Notes: a model not told the origin generated them from the letters alone. Counted from the stretch's first letter, positions 43,067-53,618 are shown. The stretch: 64,000 nt of DNA from an uncultured Porphyromonadaceae bacterium (GCA_902461565.1 CABPYL010000005.1:1-64000), one strand, 5' to 3'. Made by a program: numbers and translations.

Positions 43067-45112
43067 ATGAGCAAAGATTTTAAGCGAACTCTCATCACCA
43101 CAGCTCTCCCTTATACCAACGGACCTGTCCATATCGGTCATCTTGCCGGCGTGTATATCCCCGCAGATATTTACGCCCGATATTTGCGATTGGCACGACG
43201 ACCCGTTGTAATGATTGGCGGCAGTGATGAGCATGGTGTGCCTATCACCTTGAAAGCCAAAGCAGAAGGCGTTACCCCGCAGGATATCGTCGACCGCTAC
43301 CATGCCATTATCAAGAAATCCTTTGAGGAACTCGGCATATCCTTCGATATTTATTCCCGCACAACATCCGATATACACACCGAGACGGCGTCGGAGTTCT
43401 TCCGCCATCTCTACGACAAGGGCGAGTTCATAGAAAAGACCTCGCAGCAACTCTACGACCCCGAGGCCAAGCAGTTCCTGGCCGACCGGTATGTTACCGG
43501 CGAGTGCCCCCACTGCCATAATCCGCGTGCCTATGGCGACCAGTGCGAGGCCTGCGGCACATCGCTGAACGCCACCGACCTCATCAATCCCAAAAGCGCG
43601 ATTTCCGGCGCAACACCTGAGTTGCGTCCCACACACCACTGGTATCTGCCGTTAGATAAATGGGAACCGGCCCTGCGCGAGTGGATTCTCGAGGGTCATA
43701 AGGAATGGAAGAGCAACGTTTACGGCCAGTGCAAGTCGTGGCTGGACATGGGTCTGCAACCGCGTGCGGTATCGCGTGACCTGTCGTGGGGTGTTCCCGT
43801 GCCCGTTGAAGGTGCCGAAGGCAAGGTGTTGTACGTTTGGTTCGACGCGCCCATCGGATATATCTCCAACACCAAGGAACTGTTGCCCGACAGCTGGGAA
43901 ATGTGGTGGAAGGATCCCGAGACGCGCATAATCAACTTCATTGGCAAGGACAATATCGTGTTCCACTGCATTGTGTTCCCGGCAATGCTTAAGGCCTACG
44001 GAGACAACTTCCAGCTGCCCGATAATGTGCCAGCCAACGAGTTTCTTAACCTCGAAGGCGACAAGATAAGTACGTCGCGAAACTGGGCTGTATGGCTGCA
44101 CGAATATCTCCGCGACTTCCCCGGAAAGCAGGATGTGTTGCGTTACGTGCTCACAGCCAACGCTCCCGAGACAAAGGATAACGACTTTACCTGGCGTGAT
44201 TTCCAGGCCCGCAACAACAACGAGCTTGCCGCTATTCTCGGCAACTTCGTGAACCGCGTTGTGGTGCTGACACACAAATACTTCGACGGTGTTGTTCCAG
44301 CCGCGGGCGAACTCCAGCAGGTAGATACCGACGCTTTTGCCGAGCTGGATACACTGCGCAAGTCGCTTACCGACAATATAGAGACATTCCATTTCCGCGA
44401 GGCCCTGAAAGACGCTATGGGCATCGCCCGCGTGGGTAACAAGTATCTGCAGGACTGCGAGCCCTGGAAGGTTATCAAGACCGATCCCGAGCGCGTAAAG
44501 ACCGTGCTGAACGTGTGCGCACAGATTTGCGCCTATATCGACGTTGCTATGGAGCCTTTCATGCCTTTCGCTGCCGAGAAACTTGCTAAAACACTGGCTC
44601 TTGGCGAATTGTCGTGGGATATGCTGGCAGACCGCAATGTTGTGCCTGCAGGCACCGTTCTCGGCAAGCCTGAACTGCTGTTCGAGAAAATCGACGACGA
44701 GGCTATCAAGGCGCAGACCGACCGTCTGGAGCGTATCAAAAAAGAAAACCAGATAAAGGCATTTACTCCGGAACCTGTGAAAGCCGAGATACAGATGCCC
44801 GAGTTCGACAAACTCGACATCCGCATAGGCACCGTGCTTTCCTGCGAACGCGTACGAAAATCGGACAAGCTGTTGCAGTTCAGCATCGACGACGGCACAG
44901 GAACACCCCGTACAATCGTTTCGGGCATAGCTCAGCATTATAAACCCGAGGACCTCACGGGCAAGCAGGTATGCTTCATTGCCAATCTTGCTCCCGCCAA
45001 GATTCGCGGTGTTGTGTCGCAGGGCATGATTCTTTCGGCTCTCAATGCCGATGGGTCGCTCAAAGTGATAACTCCCGCCGGCGAGGCTACAAATGGCGCG
45101 CAGGTAAAATAG
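43067..45112 (+). CDS. metG: Methionine--tRNA ligase
   Basis: Charges initiator and elongator tRNA-Met; 681 residues, the long dimeric form. HIGH motif at 22-25. A zinc knuckle lies at C147-x2-C150 and C160-x2-C163. The KMSKS-type motif reads KISTS (333-337), a common variant. The C-terminal 100 residues (from about 580, [17 protein letters not shown]) are a tRNA-binding OB domain that also mediates dimerisation. It leads an eight-gene co-directional run down to 52343, with small gaps throughout. The candidate RNA and promoter just upstream could influence its expression, but no T-box or riboswitch was recognised. Confidence 0.98.
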   Translation: MSKDFKRTLITTALPYTNGPVHIGHLAGVYIPADIYARYLRLARRPVVMIGGSDEHGVPITLKAKAEGVTPQDIVDRYHAIIKKSFEELGISFDIYSRTTSDIHTETASEFFRHLYDKGEFIEKTSQQLYDPEAKQFLADRYVTGECPHCHNPRAYGDQCEACGTSLNATDLINPKSAISGATPELRPTHHWYLPLDKWEPALREWILEGHKEWKSNVYGQCKSWLDMGLQPRAVSRDLSWGVPVPVEGAEGKVLYVWFDAPIGYISNTKELLPDSWEMWWKDPETRIINFIGKDNIVFHCIVFPAMLKAYGDNFQLPDNVPANEFLNLEGDKISTSRNWAVWLHEYLRDFPGKQDVLRYVLTANAPETKDNDFTWRDFQARNNNELAAILGNFVNRVVVLTHKYFDGVVPAAGELQQVDTDAFAELDTLRKSLTDNIETFHFREALKDAMGIARVGNKYLQDCEPWKVIKTDPERVKTVLNVCAQICAYIDVAMEPFMPFAAEKLAKTLALGELSWDMLADRNVVPAGTVLGKPELLFEKIDDEAIKAQTDRLERIKKENQIKAFTPEPVKAEIQMPEFDKLDIRIGTVLSCERVRKSDKLLQFSIDDGTGTPRTIVSGIAQHYKPEDLTGKQVCFIANLAPAKIRGVVSQGMILSALNADGSLKVITPAGEATNGAQVK

Positions 45113-45115
45113 GAT

Positions 45116-46159
45116 ATGCCAATGAAGCCTAAAATCCTTATAATATACACTGGCGGCACTATCGGCATGATAGAGGACACCGTTACAAAGGCGCTGAAAC
45201 CTTTCGATTTCACGCACCTTATCGACAATGTGCCCAAAATCAAAATGCTGGATTATGAAATCGACAATATCCAGTTTCAGCCTATCGACTCGTCGGATAT
45301 GGACTTGCACCACTGGACGCTGTTCGCGCAGGCGATAGCCGCCAACTACGATAAATACGACGGTTTCGTGGTTCTGCACGGCACGGATACGATGGCATAT
45401 ACGGCTTCCGCGCTGTCGTTCATGCTCCAGAATCTTAACAAACCTGTGATTATCACCGGTTCGCAGCTGCCTATAGGCGAGGTGCGTACCGACGGCGAAG
45501 AAAACCTTATCACGGCTCTGCAGATTGCAGCGGCGCGTACGCCCGAGGGCGTAGCGACGGTGCGCGAGGTGGCTATCCTGTTCGAGAACTATCTGTGGCG
45601 CGGTAATCGTGCCACAAAACGCAGTGCCGACAATTTCAACGCCTTCAAGAGCAACAATTATCCCGCTCTTGCAAAAATAGGCTTGGGCATACACTTCGAC
45701 CGCGACGCGCTGAACCGCATCCTTCATCCTGACGGCCTTAAGGTGCATTATCAGCTGGACCCCAACGTTATAGCCATAGACTTATATCCTGGCCTGAGCG
45801 AGCGTGTGCTCCGTTATCAGCTGGCGACACCTGGCGTAAAGGGCATAGTGCTGCGTACCTATGGTACCGGCAACGCGCCTACGTGGCCCTGGTTTGTTAA
45901 TGCTATCCGTGAGACCGTAGAGCGAGGTGTTGTGATTCTTAATATAACGCAGTGCGTCAACGGAGGCGTGCACCCCGGCAGATATGTGTCCAGCGACATT
46001 CTGACGGCGTCTGGTGTAGTACCGGGTCTGGACATGACTTTCGAGGCTGCCATGACAAAAATGATGTTCCTTTTCGGCATGGGGCTCGAGCCTAAGGAAG
46101 TGCGTCGCCGCATAGCGTTGCCTCTGGCCGGAGAAATGACTGTAACTTATTCTCACTGA
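45116..46159 (+). CDS. ansA: L-asparaginase, type I-like
   Basis: Hydrolyses asparagine to aspartate and ammonia; 347 residues without a signal peptide, so cytoplasmic (type I). The first nucleophile motif TGGTIG lies at 12-17 (T15) and the second motif LHGTDTMAYTASALSF at about 88, both intact. It starts 3 bp after metG. The pairing with metG is not functionally obvious and may only reflect co-transcription. Confidence 0.92.
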   Translation: MPMKPKILIIYTGGTIGMIEDTVTKALKPFDFTHLIDNVPKIKMLDYEIDNIQFQPIDSSDMDLHHWTLFAQAIAANYDKYDGFVVLHGTDTMAYTASALSFMLQNLNKPVIITGSQLPIGEVRTDGEENLITALQIAAARTPEGVATVREVAILFENYLWRGNRATKRSADNFNAFKSNNYPALAKIGLGIHFDRDALNRILHPDGLKVHYQLDPNVIAIDLYPGLSERVLRYQLATPGVKGIVLRTYGTGNAPTWPWFVNAIRETVERGVVILNITQCVNGGVHPGRYVSSDILTASGVVPGLDMTFEAAMTKMMFLFGMGLEPKEVRRRIALPLAGEMTVTYSH

Positions 46160-46164
46160 TAGAA

Positions 46165-46497
46165 ATGAAGCTCCTGCGCCTGCTGATATTTTTTGCCGTC
46201 GTTGCCGCGATGCCTGCGGTAACACCTGTAAGTGCGGCAAAAGCGCCGGTGTGGGAGCTTGTACGCCTCGACGACACCGCCACCGATGCCGATGAGCGCG
46301 AAAGCATAGAAACAACCACCCGCGACGGTGTGCTGTACATCACCGTGACGCATCCCGTAAAGGTGGAGATTTATTCCATTCTCGGACAGCTGATAACATC
46401 GAGGCAGCTGAAGCCCGGCACTGTCCGCCTCACTCTTAACCAGCGCGGGGTGTACATCCTCAAGGCAGGTTCCGTTACCCGGCGCATCAATCTCTGA
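46165..46497 (+). CDS. Small exported protein with sorting-domain-like C-terminus
   Basis: A 110-residue protein: signal peptide (about 1-24, ending SAAKA), a short middle and a C-terminal part reading VEIYSILGQLITSRQL then GVYILKAGSVTRRINL. That tail closely resembles a type IX secretion (Por) C-terminal sorting domain, yet there is almost no cargo in front of it (about 30 residues). It could be a remnant of a longer secreted protein or a tiny stand-alone version. Gaps of 5 and 3 bp to ansA and dut place it in the same operon. Confidence 0.6.
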   Translation: MKLLRLLIFFAVVAAMPAVTPVSAAKAPVWELVRLDDTATDADERESIETTTRDGVLYITVTHPVKVEIYSILGQLITSRQLKPGTVRLTLNQRGVYILKAGSVTRRINL

Positions 46498-46500
46498 TTT

Positions 46501-46947
46501 ATGGCCGATAACGTTAAAGTTCAGATAGTAAATAATTCCGGTAACGAACTGCCCGCATACGCTACCGCTGCCTCGGCAGGCATGGACGTGCGTGCATCGC
46601 TCAAGGAGCCTCTGGTGATAATGCCCGGACAGCGTGCCCTTGTGCCCACGGGGTTGCGTGTGGCCATCCCCGCAGGTTACGAGATACAGCTGCGTCCGCG
46701 CAGCGGCCTGGCAATCCGCGACGGAATAACACTTTTAAACACTCCCGGCACGATCGACGCCGACTATCGGGGCGAGTTGTGTGTTATACTTATAAATCTT
46801 TCCGATAAACCGTTTACCGTCAACCACGCCGACAGAATCTGTCAGATGGTGCTTGCCGAGGTTCCCCACATCGAGTGGGAGAGCGTTGCCGAGCTTCCGG
46901 AAACTATCAGAGGCGAGGGCGGTTTCGGCCACACCGGAACTAAGTAA
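46501..46947 (+). CDS. dut: dUTP diphosphatase
   Basis: Hydrolyses dUTP to dUMP, keeping uracil out of DNA and feeding dTMP synthesis; 148 residues, the usual trimeric size. All five motifs are visible: [28 protein letters not shown] (catalytic D86), [11 protein letters not shown] and [10 protein letters not shown]. It lies 3 bp after the small secreted protein and 14 bp before the TPR gene. No anomaly seen. Confidence 0.96.
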   Translation: MADNVKVQIVNNSGNELPAYATAASAGMDVRASLKEPLVIMPGQRALVPTGLRVAIPAGYEIQLRPRSGLAIRDGITLLNTPGTIDADYRGELCVILINLSDKPFTVNHADRICQMVLAEVPHIEWESVAELPETIRGEGGFGHTGTK

Positions 46948-46961
46948 AACACTTTTGCCCC

Positions 46962-48776
46962 GTGAAAAAATCGCGTCTACATCTTCTTCCTCTGTTCATT
47001 GCCGCAGTTGCTGCAGTTGCGTCGCTTTGCGCCGCTAATCCCGATGACGCTGGCCGCCGCAAGGCCGATTATATTTTTCTGGAAGCCGCTTATGCGGCCG
47101 ATGACGGCCGCTACGACGACTATTACTATCTTTTGCGCCGTGCTGCGGCTCTTGCTCCAGAAGATACCTTTATTGCAGCAAAAATAGCTGAGGTACAATT
47201 GCAGATGCCGTTGGACTCCGTAACGGCCGAGAGTGCCTACAAGGCGCTAAAAACGCGTTTCTACGCCGACCCGACCAACGATGCGTATGCCGGAGCCTTC
47301 GGTATGCTCGCTTCCAACATGAACCGCATTGATGATATTATAGAGATGTGGCAGACATTGGACAGCCTGCAGCCCAAGCGCACCGATCCCGCCTACAACC
47401 TTGCCACGGCGTTGTTCACTAAATACAGAATGACGAACGATTCGTCATGCTACGATCGTGGAATGAAAATTCTCGACCGTCTGGAAAAGGTGATGGGCAC
47501 GAATCTGCAGCTTGCGTATCAGAAGATTTCGGCTCTGCTGCTACGCAACGATACCGCTGCTATTGTTTCCGAACTGGAGAAGCTGAGACGAGGTGCCCCG
47601 GCCGACGTGAGCGCGCAACTTCTGATGGGAAATGTGTTCGAGCACCTTGATATGCCCGACTCGGCGCTGACAAGCTACAACCGCGCGGCCGAACTCGACC
47701 CGGAGGACGGCAATGTATATCTTGCGCGCGCTGAATTCTTCCGCAACCGCGGCGACAGTGTCGCCTACGACCGCGAGGTGTTCAATGCTCTGGAGTCTTC
47801 CGAATTGGAATTCGATCAGAAATTCAATCTACTTACCGGTTATGTATCCAAACTATACACCGACACGCTGCAATGGCCTCGCATAGGCCAGATGTTTGCT
47901 GTGCTGCAGCAACTTAATCCCGGCGAGGCAAGGTTGCACGACTATTATTCGGCGTATAAATCAGCTATCGGACAGAAAGAGGAAGCAGCCGAGCAGTTGA
48001 GCTACAGTCTGGATCTGGACCCATCCAATCCGGACCGCTGGCGCGACCTCACCATCCTGTATTTCCAGCTTAACGATACTGCCCGCGCCGAGTCCACCGC
48101 GCGGCAGGCTTTGAAAATATATCCCGAAAGCGGTTCGTTCCAATATCTGCTTGCGAATGCTCTGATGCTTCAGAACCGTCCCGAAGACGCGCTGAATGCT
48201 TTGGAGGGGATAGATACTCTCAGAATCAACAACAAGAACCTTGAGTCGTCCCTGTACGCTTCGCGCGGCGATGTGTACAGCCGCCTCAACCGCAACGACG
48301 AGGCGCAGGTGGAATATAAAAAGGCTGTGGACCTTAATCCGGACAACTATATGGCGATGAACAACTGGGCCTATTTCAATGCCGTGAAAGGCATTGATCT
48401 GGATGCCGCCGAGCTGTACGCCTCCATTGCCAGCGCCGCCGAACCGTGGAGCGCCACTTTTTTGGATACATACGCATGGGTACTGTTTAAGAAAAAGAAC
48501 TACGAGAAGGCACTTGAGGTGATAGAGAAAGCTCTGGCGGTGTATGGAATCGCCCCGGAGGGTAAGACACCCCAGGAAATCAATCCGGCGGTGAATCCCG
48601 AAGGTCAGGAGGACAGCGAACCCTCGGCTGAGGTATTCGACCACGCCGGCGACATATATTACTGGAACCATCTGCCGCAGAAAGCAGTGGATTTCTGGAA
48701 ACGGGCACTAAAACTGGATTCCGATAACGAACTTATCAGAAAGAAAGTGCGGAACCGGGCCTACTATGCCGAATAA
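46962..48776 (+). CDS. Exported TPR-repeat protein
   Basis: A 604-residue exported protein with a GTG start at 46962, followed directly by a signal peptide (VKKSRLHLLPLFIAAVAAVASLCA). The mature part is a chain of about ten or more TPR repeats (for example DMPDSALTSYNRAAELDPED and RPEDALNALEGIDTLR). It probably acts as a periplasmic or outer-membrane scaffold. In Bacteroidales such a gene commonly precedes the DUF4292 lipoprotein and EnvC-like genes, as here, which suggests a role in envelope assembly; direct evidence is lacking. Confidence 0.85.
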   Translation: MKKSRLHLLPLFIAAVAAVASLCAANPDDAGRRKADYIFLEAAYAADDGRYDDYYYLLRRAAALAPEDTFIAAKIAEVQLQMPLDSVTAESAYKALKTRFYADPTNDAYAGAFGMLASNMNRIDDIIEMWQTLDSLQPKRTDPAYNLATALFTKYRMTNDSSCYDRGMKILDRLEKVMGTNLQLAYQKISALLLRNDTAAIVSELEKLRRGAPADVSAQLLMGNVFEHLDMPDSALTSYNRAAELDPEDGNVYLARAEFFRNRGDSVAYDREVFNALESSELEFDQKFNLLTGYVSKLYTDTLQWPRIGQMFAVLQQLNPGEARLHDYYSAYKSAIGQKEEAAEQLSYSLDLDPSNPDRWRDLTILYFQLNDTARAESTARQALKIYPESGSFQYLLANALMLQNRPEDALNALEGIDTLRINNKNLESSLYASRGDVYSRLNRNDEAQVEYKKAVDLNPDNYMAMNNWAYFNAVKGIDLDAAELYASIASAAEPWSATFLDTYAWVLFKKKNYEKALEVIEKALAVYGIAPEGKTPQEINPAVNPEGQEDSEPSAEVFDHAGDIYYWNHLPQKAVDFWKRALKLDSDNELIRKKVRNRAYYAE

Positions 48777-48786
48777 ATCATAGAAA

Positions 48787-49659
48787 ATGAATAAAAAACT
48801 TCTTTTTATAAGCTGCTTTTCCGCTATGCTCGCGCTTGTGCTGCTAAGCGGCTGCGGCAGCTCCCGCAAAGCCGCAAAGAGCGGCGATTATCCTGTAGAG
48901 ACCACAGGCGAGGCAATTACAGCCGATCCGAAAGCGGAATTTCGCGCTATGGCAGATTCGTATTTGCCTTGGACCGACGTTTCTGTACCCGTGCGCGTAA
49001 GTATGACGCAGCCTTCCAAGTTCAGCTGTTCCGGCGTGCTTAAGATGCGTAATGGCAAGGATATATCCATATCCATGCGTATGTTCGGTTTCGAGGTGGC
49101 ATCGTTATATGCCGACACTGATTCCGTGATTGTGTGCGTCAAGGCGATGGACATGTATTTCAGCGAGTCTATCGCCGGTTTATCCGACAAATACGGAATT
49201 ACGCTTGCCGACCTCCAGAGCCTTTTGCTCGGTCAGGCTTTCGTGCCGGGCAAAGGTGCTGTAAGCAGCAAGGATATCGGCCGTTTCAATATTGGCGGGA
49301 TGCAGAAAACTGGTTTCAGTTTTGTGCCTAAAGAGATGCCCGCCGGACTTGAATGGACGTATACCGCCGTGAGTTCTCAGGGCAATGTTCCGCGCATTGT
49401 GGCCATGTCCATAGAGCCGAGAAACCTTATGCCCGTCGACTGTGTGTTCGGGCACACGTCCGCTACTCCTGCAGGCATTGTGGCGTCGTCGCTGGAATTT
49501 GCCACTCAGGTGAAAAGCCGCAATGTTGAGGCCGCTGTGAGTACGTCGATGGATCGAGCCGACTGGAATGGCGGCGTTAATATCAGCAAACCAAAAATTC
49601 CGCGTAAGGCGCGTCGCGTTACCGGCGACGATATTTTCAAGATGCTGAAATCACTATAG
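48787..49659 (+). CDS. DUF4292 lipoprotein
   Basis: A 290-residue lipoprotein: signal peptide with lipobox LLSGCGSSRK (Cys22). The mature part fits DUF4292, a family resembling the LolB/LolA fold (beta-sheet with a hydrophobic pocket, here from about residue 60 on: SMTQPSKFSCSGVLKMRNGK region). A lipoprotein or lipid carrier role at the outer membrane is an attractive inference in Bacteroidetes, where LolB is hard to find by sequence. It sits between the TPR protein and the EnvC-like gene with 10 and 3 bp gaps. Confidence 0.8.
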   Translation: MNKKLLFISCFSAMLALVLLSGCGSSRKAAKSGDYPVETTGEAITADPKAEFRAMADSYLPWTDVSVPVRVSMTQPSKFSCSGVLKMRNGKDISISMRMFGFEVASLYADTDSVIVCVKAMDMYFSESIAGLSDKYGITLADLQSLLLGQAFVPGKGAVSSKDIGRFNIGGMQKTGFSFVPKEMPAGLEWTYTAVSSQGNVPRIVAMSIEPRNLMPVDCVFGHTSATPAGIVASSLEFATQVKSRNVEAAVSTSMDRADWNGGVNISKPKIPRKARRVTGDDIFKMLKSL

Positions 49660-49662
49660 GCC

Positions 49663-50859
49663 ATGCGCAAAATCATTATCCTGCTTCTTGCCGTGATTGT
49701 TTTTGTTCCGCTTGCTTCGGCGCGACGGAATTCGACATCCGTGCGCAAGGAAAAACAGGAGAATGTGCGTAAAATGGAGCGGACGCGACGTCAGATAGAC
49801 GATAACAATGCTCAGACTGCGCGTGAGCTTCGCAATCTGCAAAGCATCGAAGGCCGGATGGTTACCAAACGGAAGCAGGCCGAGCGTCTGCGTCGCTATG
49901 CCGAGAATACGCGTCTGGCGGCCGAGGAACTTGCCGACAGCATAAAGCTGAACACAGCCAATCTTGAATCGCTGCGTAAATCGTATGCCGCTTCCCTGCG
50001 GGCTATACGCGGGCAACGGCACGTATCATCGTCGGTGGCATATGTGCTTTCGGCAGAATCGTTCTCGCAGGCACACAGCCGTGTTCGCTATCTGCAGGAA
50101 CTGGCAAAATGGGAACAGGAGAAGGCGGCATCCATCAGTGTTGCCACACAGCGCCTTAAACGTCAGCATCGTGCCGTGGACTCGCTGCATAACGTACTCA
50201 GGACAAACTTAGACAGCCTCGCATCAGCCGAGGAGGAGTTGCGCATACAGCAGCATCAGGCAAGCGCGGTGGTAAGTTCGCTGAAAAGGCAAAGCAAGAA
50301 TCTGCGCAGCGTGCTGCGTGAGCAGGAACGCCTGGCGCGGCAGCTCGACGACGAACTTAACCGCATAATAGAGGAAGAACAACGCAAGCAGCAGGAGAAG
50401 CCTGAGAGAAAGAACGAACCCCGTCCAAAGGATAATAAACTGACAGGTTCTTTCGCTTCCAACAAAGGTCGTCTCCCCCTCCCTGTGGACCGCGAAGCCA
50501 CGGTGGTATCTACATTCGGACGTCATTCCCACCAGGAGCTTGAAAAGGTGCAGACACAGAACAATGGTATCGATTTCGAGACTGTCAAGGGTGCGCAGGC
50601 AGTAGCTGTGTATCCGGGGGTGGTGAGTATGGTAATTGTGATGGAAGGCTTTCAGAATGTTGTAATCGTGCGCCACGGCGAATATCTTACCGTCTATGCC
50701 GGTATTGGTACTCTGAAAGTGCGCAAAGGGCAGAACGTGGAGGCCGGTCAGCCACTTGGCACTATAGCGTCCGATAACTCCGACGGCGACCGTACAAGGC
50801 TGCACTTCGAGGTGCGCCACGAAAAACAGAAACTCAATCCCGCCGACTGGCTACGATGA
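49663..50859 (+). CDS. EnvC-like murein hydrolase activator, degenerate LytM
   Basis: A 398-residue exported protein. Signal peptide (about 1-20), then a long coiled coil (about 25-245, rich in Arg/Gln/Glu) and a C-terminal LytM domain. Two catalytic positions are lost: HxxxD has become NNGID (N300, D304), and HxH has become RLH (R379, H381). Loss of the zinc site is the mark of EnvC/NlpD-type activators, which bind and switch on amidases during cell separation. A catalytic peptidase role is therefore unlikely. It overlaps the flippase gene by 4 bp. Confidence 0.88.
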   Translation: MRKIIILLLAVIVFVPLASARRNSTSVRKEKQENVRKMERTRRQIDDNNAQTARELRNLQSIEGRMVTKRKQAERLRRYAENTRLAAEELADSIKLNTANLESLRKSYAASLRAIRGQRHVSSSVAYVLSAESFSQAHSRVRYLQELAKWEQEKAASISVATQRLKRQHRAVDSLHNVLRTNLDSLASAEEELRIQQHQASAVVSSLKRQSKNLRSVLREQERLARQLDDELNRIIEEEQRKQQEKPERKNEPRPKDNKLTGSFASNKGRLPLPVDREATVVSTFGRHSHQELEKVQTQNNGIDFETVKGAQAVAVYPGVVSMVIVMEGFQNVVIVRHGEYLTVYAGIGTLKVRKGQNVEAGQPLGTIASDNSDGDRTRLHFEVRHEKQKLNPADWLR

Positions 50860-52343
50860 CCGCAATGAGGCATCCGCTTGTACAATCCCCCACAACCGCG
50901 CGCATACTCAAGGCGTTGAGCATCTTCGGAGGTGTTCAGGTGCTCCAGATTCTTTGCGCAGTGATACGTACGAAGTTGGTGGCGGTGTGGATAGGCCCTG
51001 TGGGTGTAGGCCTGATGACGCTGTACCATTCCACGATGGATTTTCTGTCGTCTACATCGCAGCTGAATCTGCGGCAGAGTGCCGTGCGCGATCTTTCCAT
51101 AGTACGCGATCAGCCGGAAAAGGCTGAGACCACTACATCGCTTGTGCGTCGTCTGGCGCTGATTTTAGGTGTCGCCGGACTTGTTTTTGTCGTGCTTGCC
51201 TCACCGGTGATAGGATGGTTCTCGTTCGGCGATTTCGATCATACGCTGCCGTTTGTGGCCTTATCGGCAATAATGATACTCTCGGCGGTATCGTCGGGCG
51301 AGATGGCGATAATGCAGGGGCGCGACCGTTTCCGCGCGCTGGCCCGTACCAACCTCTATGCCGCGGTAACATCCTCGCTTCTGGCTATCCCGATATTCTA
51401 TTTTTTCAGACTTAGCGGCATTGTACCGGTGCTTATATTGTTTGCACTGAGCAATTTCGTATATTCGCTGCTATTCACGCCCTACAGGCCGCATGTCAAC
51501 CTCAAGGCTGCATGCCGGGGATGGGGCTTCATACGTTCGCGCATGGCCGATGACATCCGCCAAGGCCGCGGAATGATTGCCTTGGGCGCGTATATGACTG
51601 TCAGTTCGGCCGTTACACTGTTGGCTTCGTATGTTTTTGTGGCGTGGCTCAACCGCGCTCACTCGTCGGCTACCGTGGGCTACTATCAGGCTGGCTATAC
51701 CCTTGTGAACAGCTATATAGGCTTGATTTTCACGTCTATCTCGATGGAATATTTCCCACGGTTGTCGGCAATGGTGCGCAACTGCCGCCGTGCCGAGGTT
51801 ATAGTGTCGCACGAAATCAAGATAATCCTTTCCGTACTCGCGCCTGTGGTAGTGGTGTTCGTATGCGCAAAGGAACTGCTGGTAAATATCCTGTACTCGC
51901 ATTCTTTCGATGCGGTGATTCCGTATATATCGATAGCGATTGCGGGCACTATTTTTCGCGCCGTGTCGTGGTCGTTGGCTTTTGTTATGCCGGCGCGGGG
52001 TGATGGCCGTATATACGTCGTTACCGAGGTTACGAGTTCGGTGCTGTACCTTCTGCTCAATATTCCGCTGTATAACTCCTTCGGTTTTGCGGGACTGGGC
52101 GCGGCGTACGTGCTGTGGTACGGCGCCTATACCATCCTTACCTACCTTGTATTCCGCCACCGTTACGGCATGCGCCTGCGCCGCGGAATATGGCCGCTTA
52201 TATGGACAGTGTTTGCAATCGGGTGTGCCGCACTTGCGATAGACGCTTTTGCCGGGCCGTGGTGGACAGCACTGCTTCTTTTGCCGCCATCCATATTCCT
52301 TGCAGTGCGTGCAATAAGAGGCAAAAAACGTAAAAAAGCGTGA
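50856..52343 (+). CDS. Polysaccharide flippase (Wzx/MurJ-superfamily, MOP)
   Basis: A 495-residue membrane protein with about 14 hydrophobic segments, resembling O-antigen/polysaccharide translocases (Wzx type) that flip undecaprenyl-linked oligosaccharides to the periplasm. Cues are the N-terminal TKLVAVWIGPVGVGLMTLY and EYFPRLSAMVRN, typical of this group. No capsule or O-antigen gene cluster surrounds it. The 4-bp overlap with the EnvC-like gene makes co-translation likely. Its stop codon is directly adjacent to that of the convergent TPM gene (52343/52344). Substrate unknown. Confidence 0.85.
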   Translation: MTAMRHPLVQSPTTARILKALSIFGGVQVLQILCAVIRTKLVAVWIGPVGVGLMTLYHSTMDFLSSTSQLNLRQSAVRDLSIVRDQPEKAETTTSLVRRLALILGVAGLVFVVLASPVIGWFSFGDFDHTLPFVALSAIMILSAVSSGEMAIMQGRDRFRALARTNLYAAVTSSLLAIPIFYFFRLSGIVPVLILFALSNFVYSLLFTPYRPHVNLKAACRGWGFIRSRMADDIRQGRGMIALGAYMTVSSAVTLLASYVFVAWLNRAHSSATVGYYQAGYTLVNSYIGLIFTSISMEYFPRLSAMVRNCRRAEVIVSHEIKIILSVLAPVVVVFVCAKELLVNILYSHSFDAVIPYISIAIAGTIFRAVSWSLAFVMPARGDGRIYVVTEVTSSVLYLLLNIPLYNSFGFAGLGAAYVLWYGAYTILTYLVFRHRYGMRLRRGIWPLIWTVFAIGCAALAIDAFAGPWWTALLLLPPSIFLAVRAIRGKKRKKA

Positions 52344-53612
52344 TTACCAGCCGCCGGAGGCTCCACCGCCGCCGGTCATGCCGCCGCCGAAACCGCCACC
52401 GAAACTTCCTCCGCCAAAACCGCCTCCACCGTGGCCGTGGCCACCGCCGCCGCCGAGGATTATCGGCGCTGCCACAACTTTGGGAATGGAGTAGTGGAGG
52501 CCGGTAACGTGGCCGCAGTGCATACAGGTGTAGTTCTTCACGCCCTCGCCGGTATGCGATGTGGTTGCGTTGCGCAGAATGCGTACGCCCGACAGGCGGC
52601 TTGTAAGTCCTCCGCACTGCTCGCAGCGAATAAAACCTGTATTTGCTTTCTCGAAAGGCTCGATGTCGGTTTCTCCGCAGTTAGGGCACAGCCACACATC
52701 ATAGTCTACCGTGCCGAGGCGTTCCTCGGTATCCTGGGCGGAATCGAGGAAGTCGTTGTCGTGTACCTCGTCCACTTTCTTCATCGCTGTGTCGCATTGC
52801 GGGCATTTGTGTGGCATATTGCGCAGACGCGACATTATTAGCAACAGCGGTATGGAGGCTATGGCAGGAACACCGAGTCCGAAGAACGTGAGCGCGAGAA
52901 ACACGGGCTTAAGGTTGTTGAGCGCGCGGTATTTCTCGGGATTGGTGCGCTTTCTGTTGCTTGCGACGGTGATGACGAGCACTGCGAGGAGGAAGATGGT
53001 GATAAGGATGCTTACGCCGAACACGATCTTGAAAAATCCGGCCAGGCTCACTTCCTCGTCGGCGAAATCGGCGTCTTTCTCGCCCGAGAGTATCTCGTCG
53101 CGGCTGGCGGGATTGTCCAGAATGTTGTTTATGGTCTGTGTGGCGGCGAGCATACCGCCGTCGTAGTCGCCTTCCTTGAATCGCGGAAACATTTTCTCAC
53201 GCATAATTTTGGCGCAGATAATATCGGGCATTACGCCTTCCAGACCGTAGCCCGTGCGGATGGCAGCACGCCGCAGGTCTTTGGCCATAATAATAAGCAG
53301 GCCGTTGTCGTTGTCCGATTTGCCGAGGCCCCATTCCGTAAACAGGTCGGTCGCGAAAGTGTCGATATCGCCTCCTTCAATGTTATCCACAACCACGGCT
53401 ACGGCTTCGGCCGACGTGTTGCGGCGTATGTCGCGCAGCAAGGTGTTCATCTGTGCCACTGTGGCAGGCTGCAGGATGCCGTCGGGGTTGCTGACGTATT
53501 GCGAACTGTCGGCGACATGGACGTTGGGTATTTGTTCTACAGTATAAGTGGCTGCCTGCATGCCGATGAACGTCAGCAGCGCCACGAGGAGCATGAGGAT
53601 ATTCTTTTTCAT
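52344..53612 (-). CDS. TPM-domain membrane protein with zinc ribbons and Gly-rich tail
   Basis: A 422-residue protein: signal peptide (1-20), TPM domain (about 28-175), a membrane segment (about 195-220), a second hydrophobic stretch (about 235-265), then three or four CXXC pairs (CPQC, CPNC, CEQC, CMHC) forming zinc ribbons, and a Gly-rich tail with HGHGGGGFGGG-like repeats ending GGASGGW. TPM proteins have been linked to photosystem II repair in plants and to acid phosphatase activity; the bacterial role is unclear. It is the last gene of the glsA-glsB-purB-dgt run (6 bp gap). Confidence 0.85.
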   Translation of the reverse strand: MKKNILMLLVALLTFIGMQAATYTVEQIPNVHVADSSQYVSNPDGILQPATVAQMNTLLRDIRRNTSAEAVAVVVDNIEGGDIDTFATDLFTEWGLGKSDNDNGLLIIMAKDLRRAAIRTGYGLEGVMPDIICAKIMREKMFPRFKEGDYDGGMLAATQTINNILDNPASRDEILSGEKDADFADEEVSLAGFFKIVFGVSILITIFLLAVLVITVASNRKRTNPEKYRALNNLKPVFLALTFFGLGVPAIASIPLLLIMSRLRNMPHKCPQCDTAMKKVDEVHDNDFLDSAQDTEERLGTVDYDVWLCPNCGETDIEPFEKANTGFIRCEQCGGLTSRLSGVRILRNATTSHTGEGVKNYTCMHCGHVTGLHYSIPKVVAAPIILGGGGGHGHGGGGFGGGSFGGGFGGGMTGGGGASGGW

Positions 53613-53618
53613 ACTATA

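Noticed and set aside
43652..45748. 698-codon open frame on the minus strand
   Set aside because: It is antisense to metG and ansA, which have clear family motifs; the frame has no recognisable domain and reflects codon bias on the opposite strand.
52378..52455. GC-rich repeat at the end of the TPM gene
   Set aside because: It simply encodes the Gly-rich tail of the protein and is not an independent repeat element.
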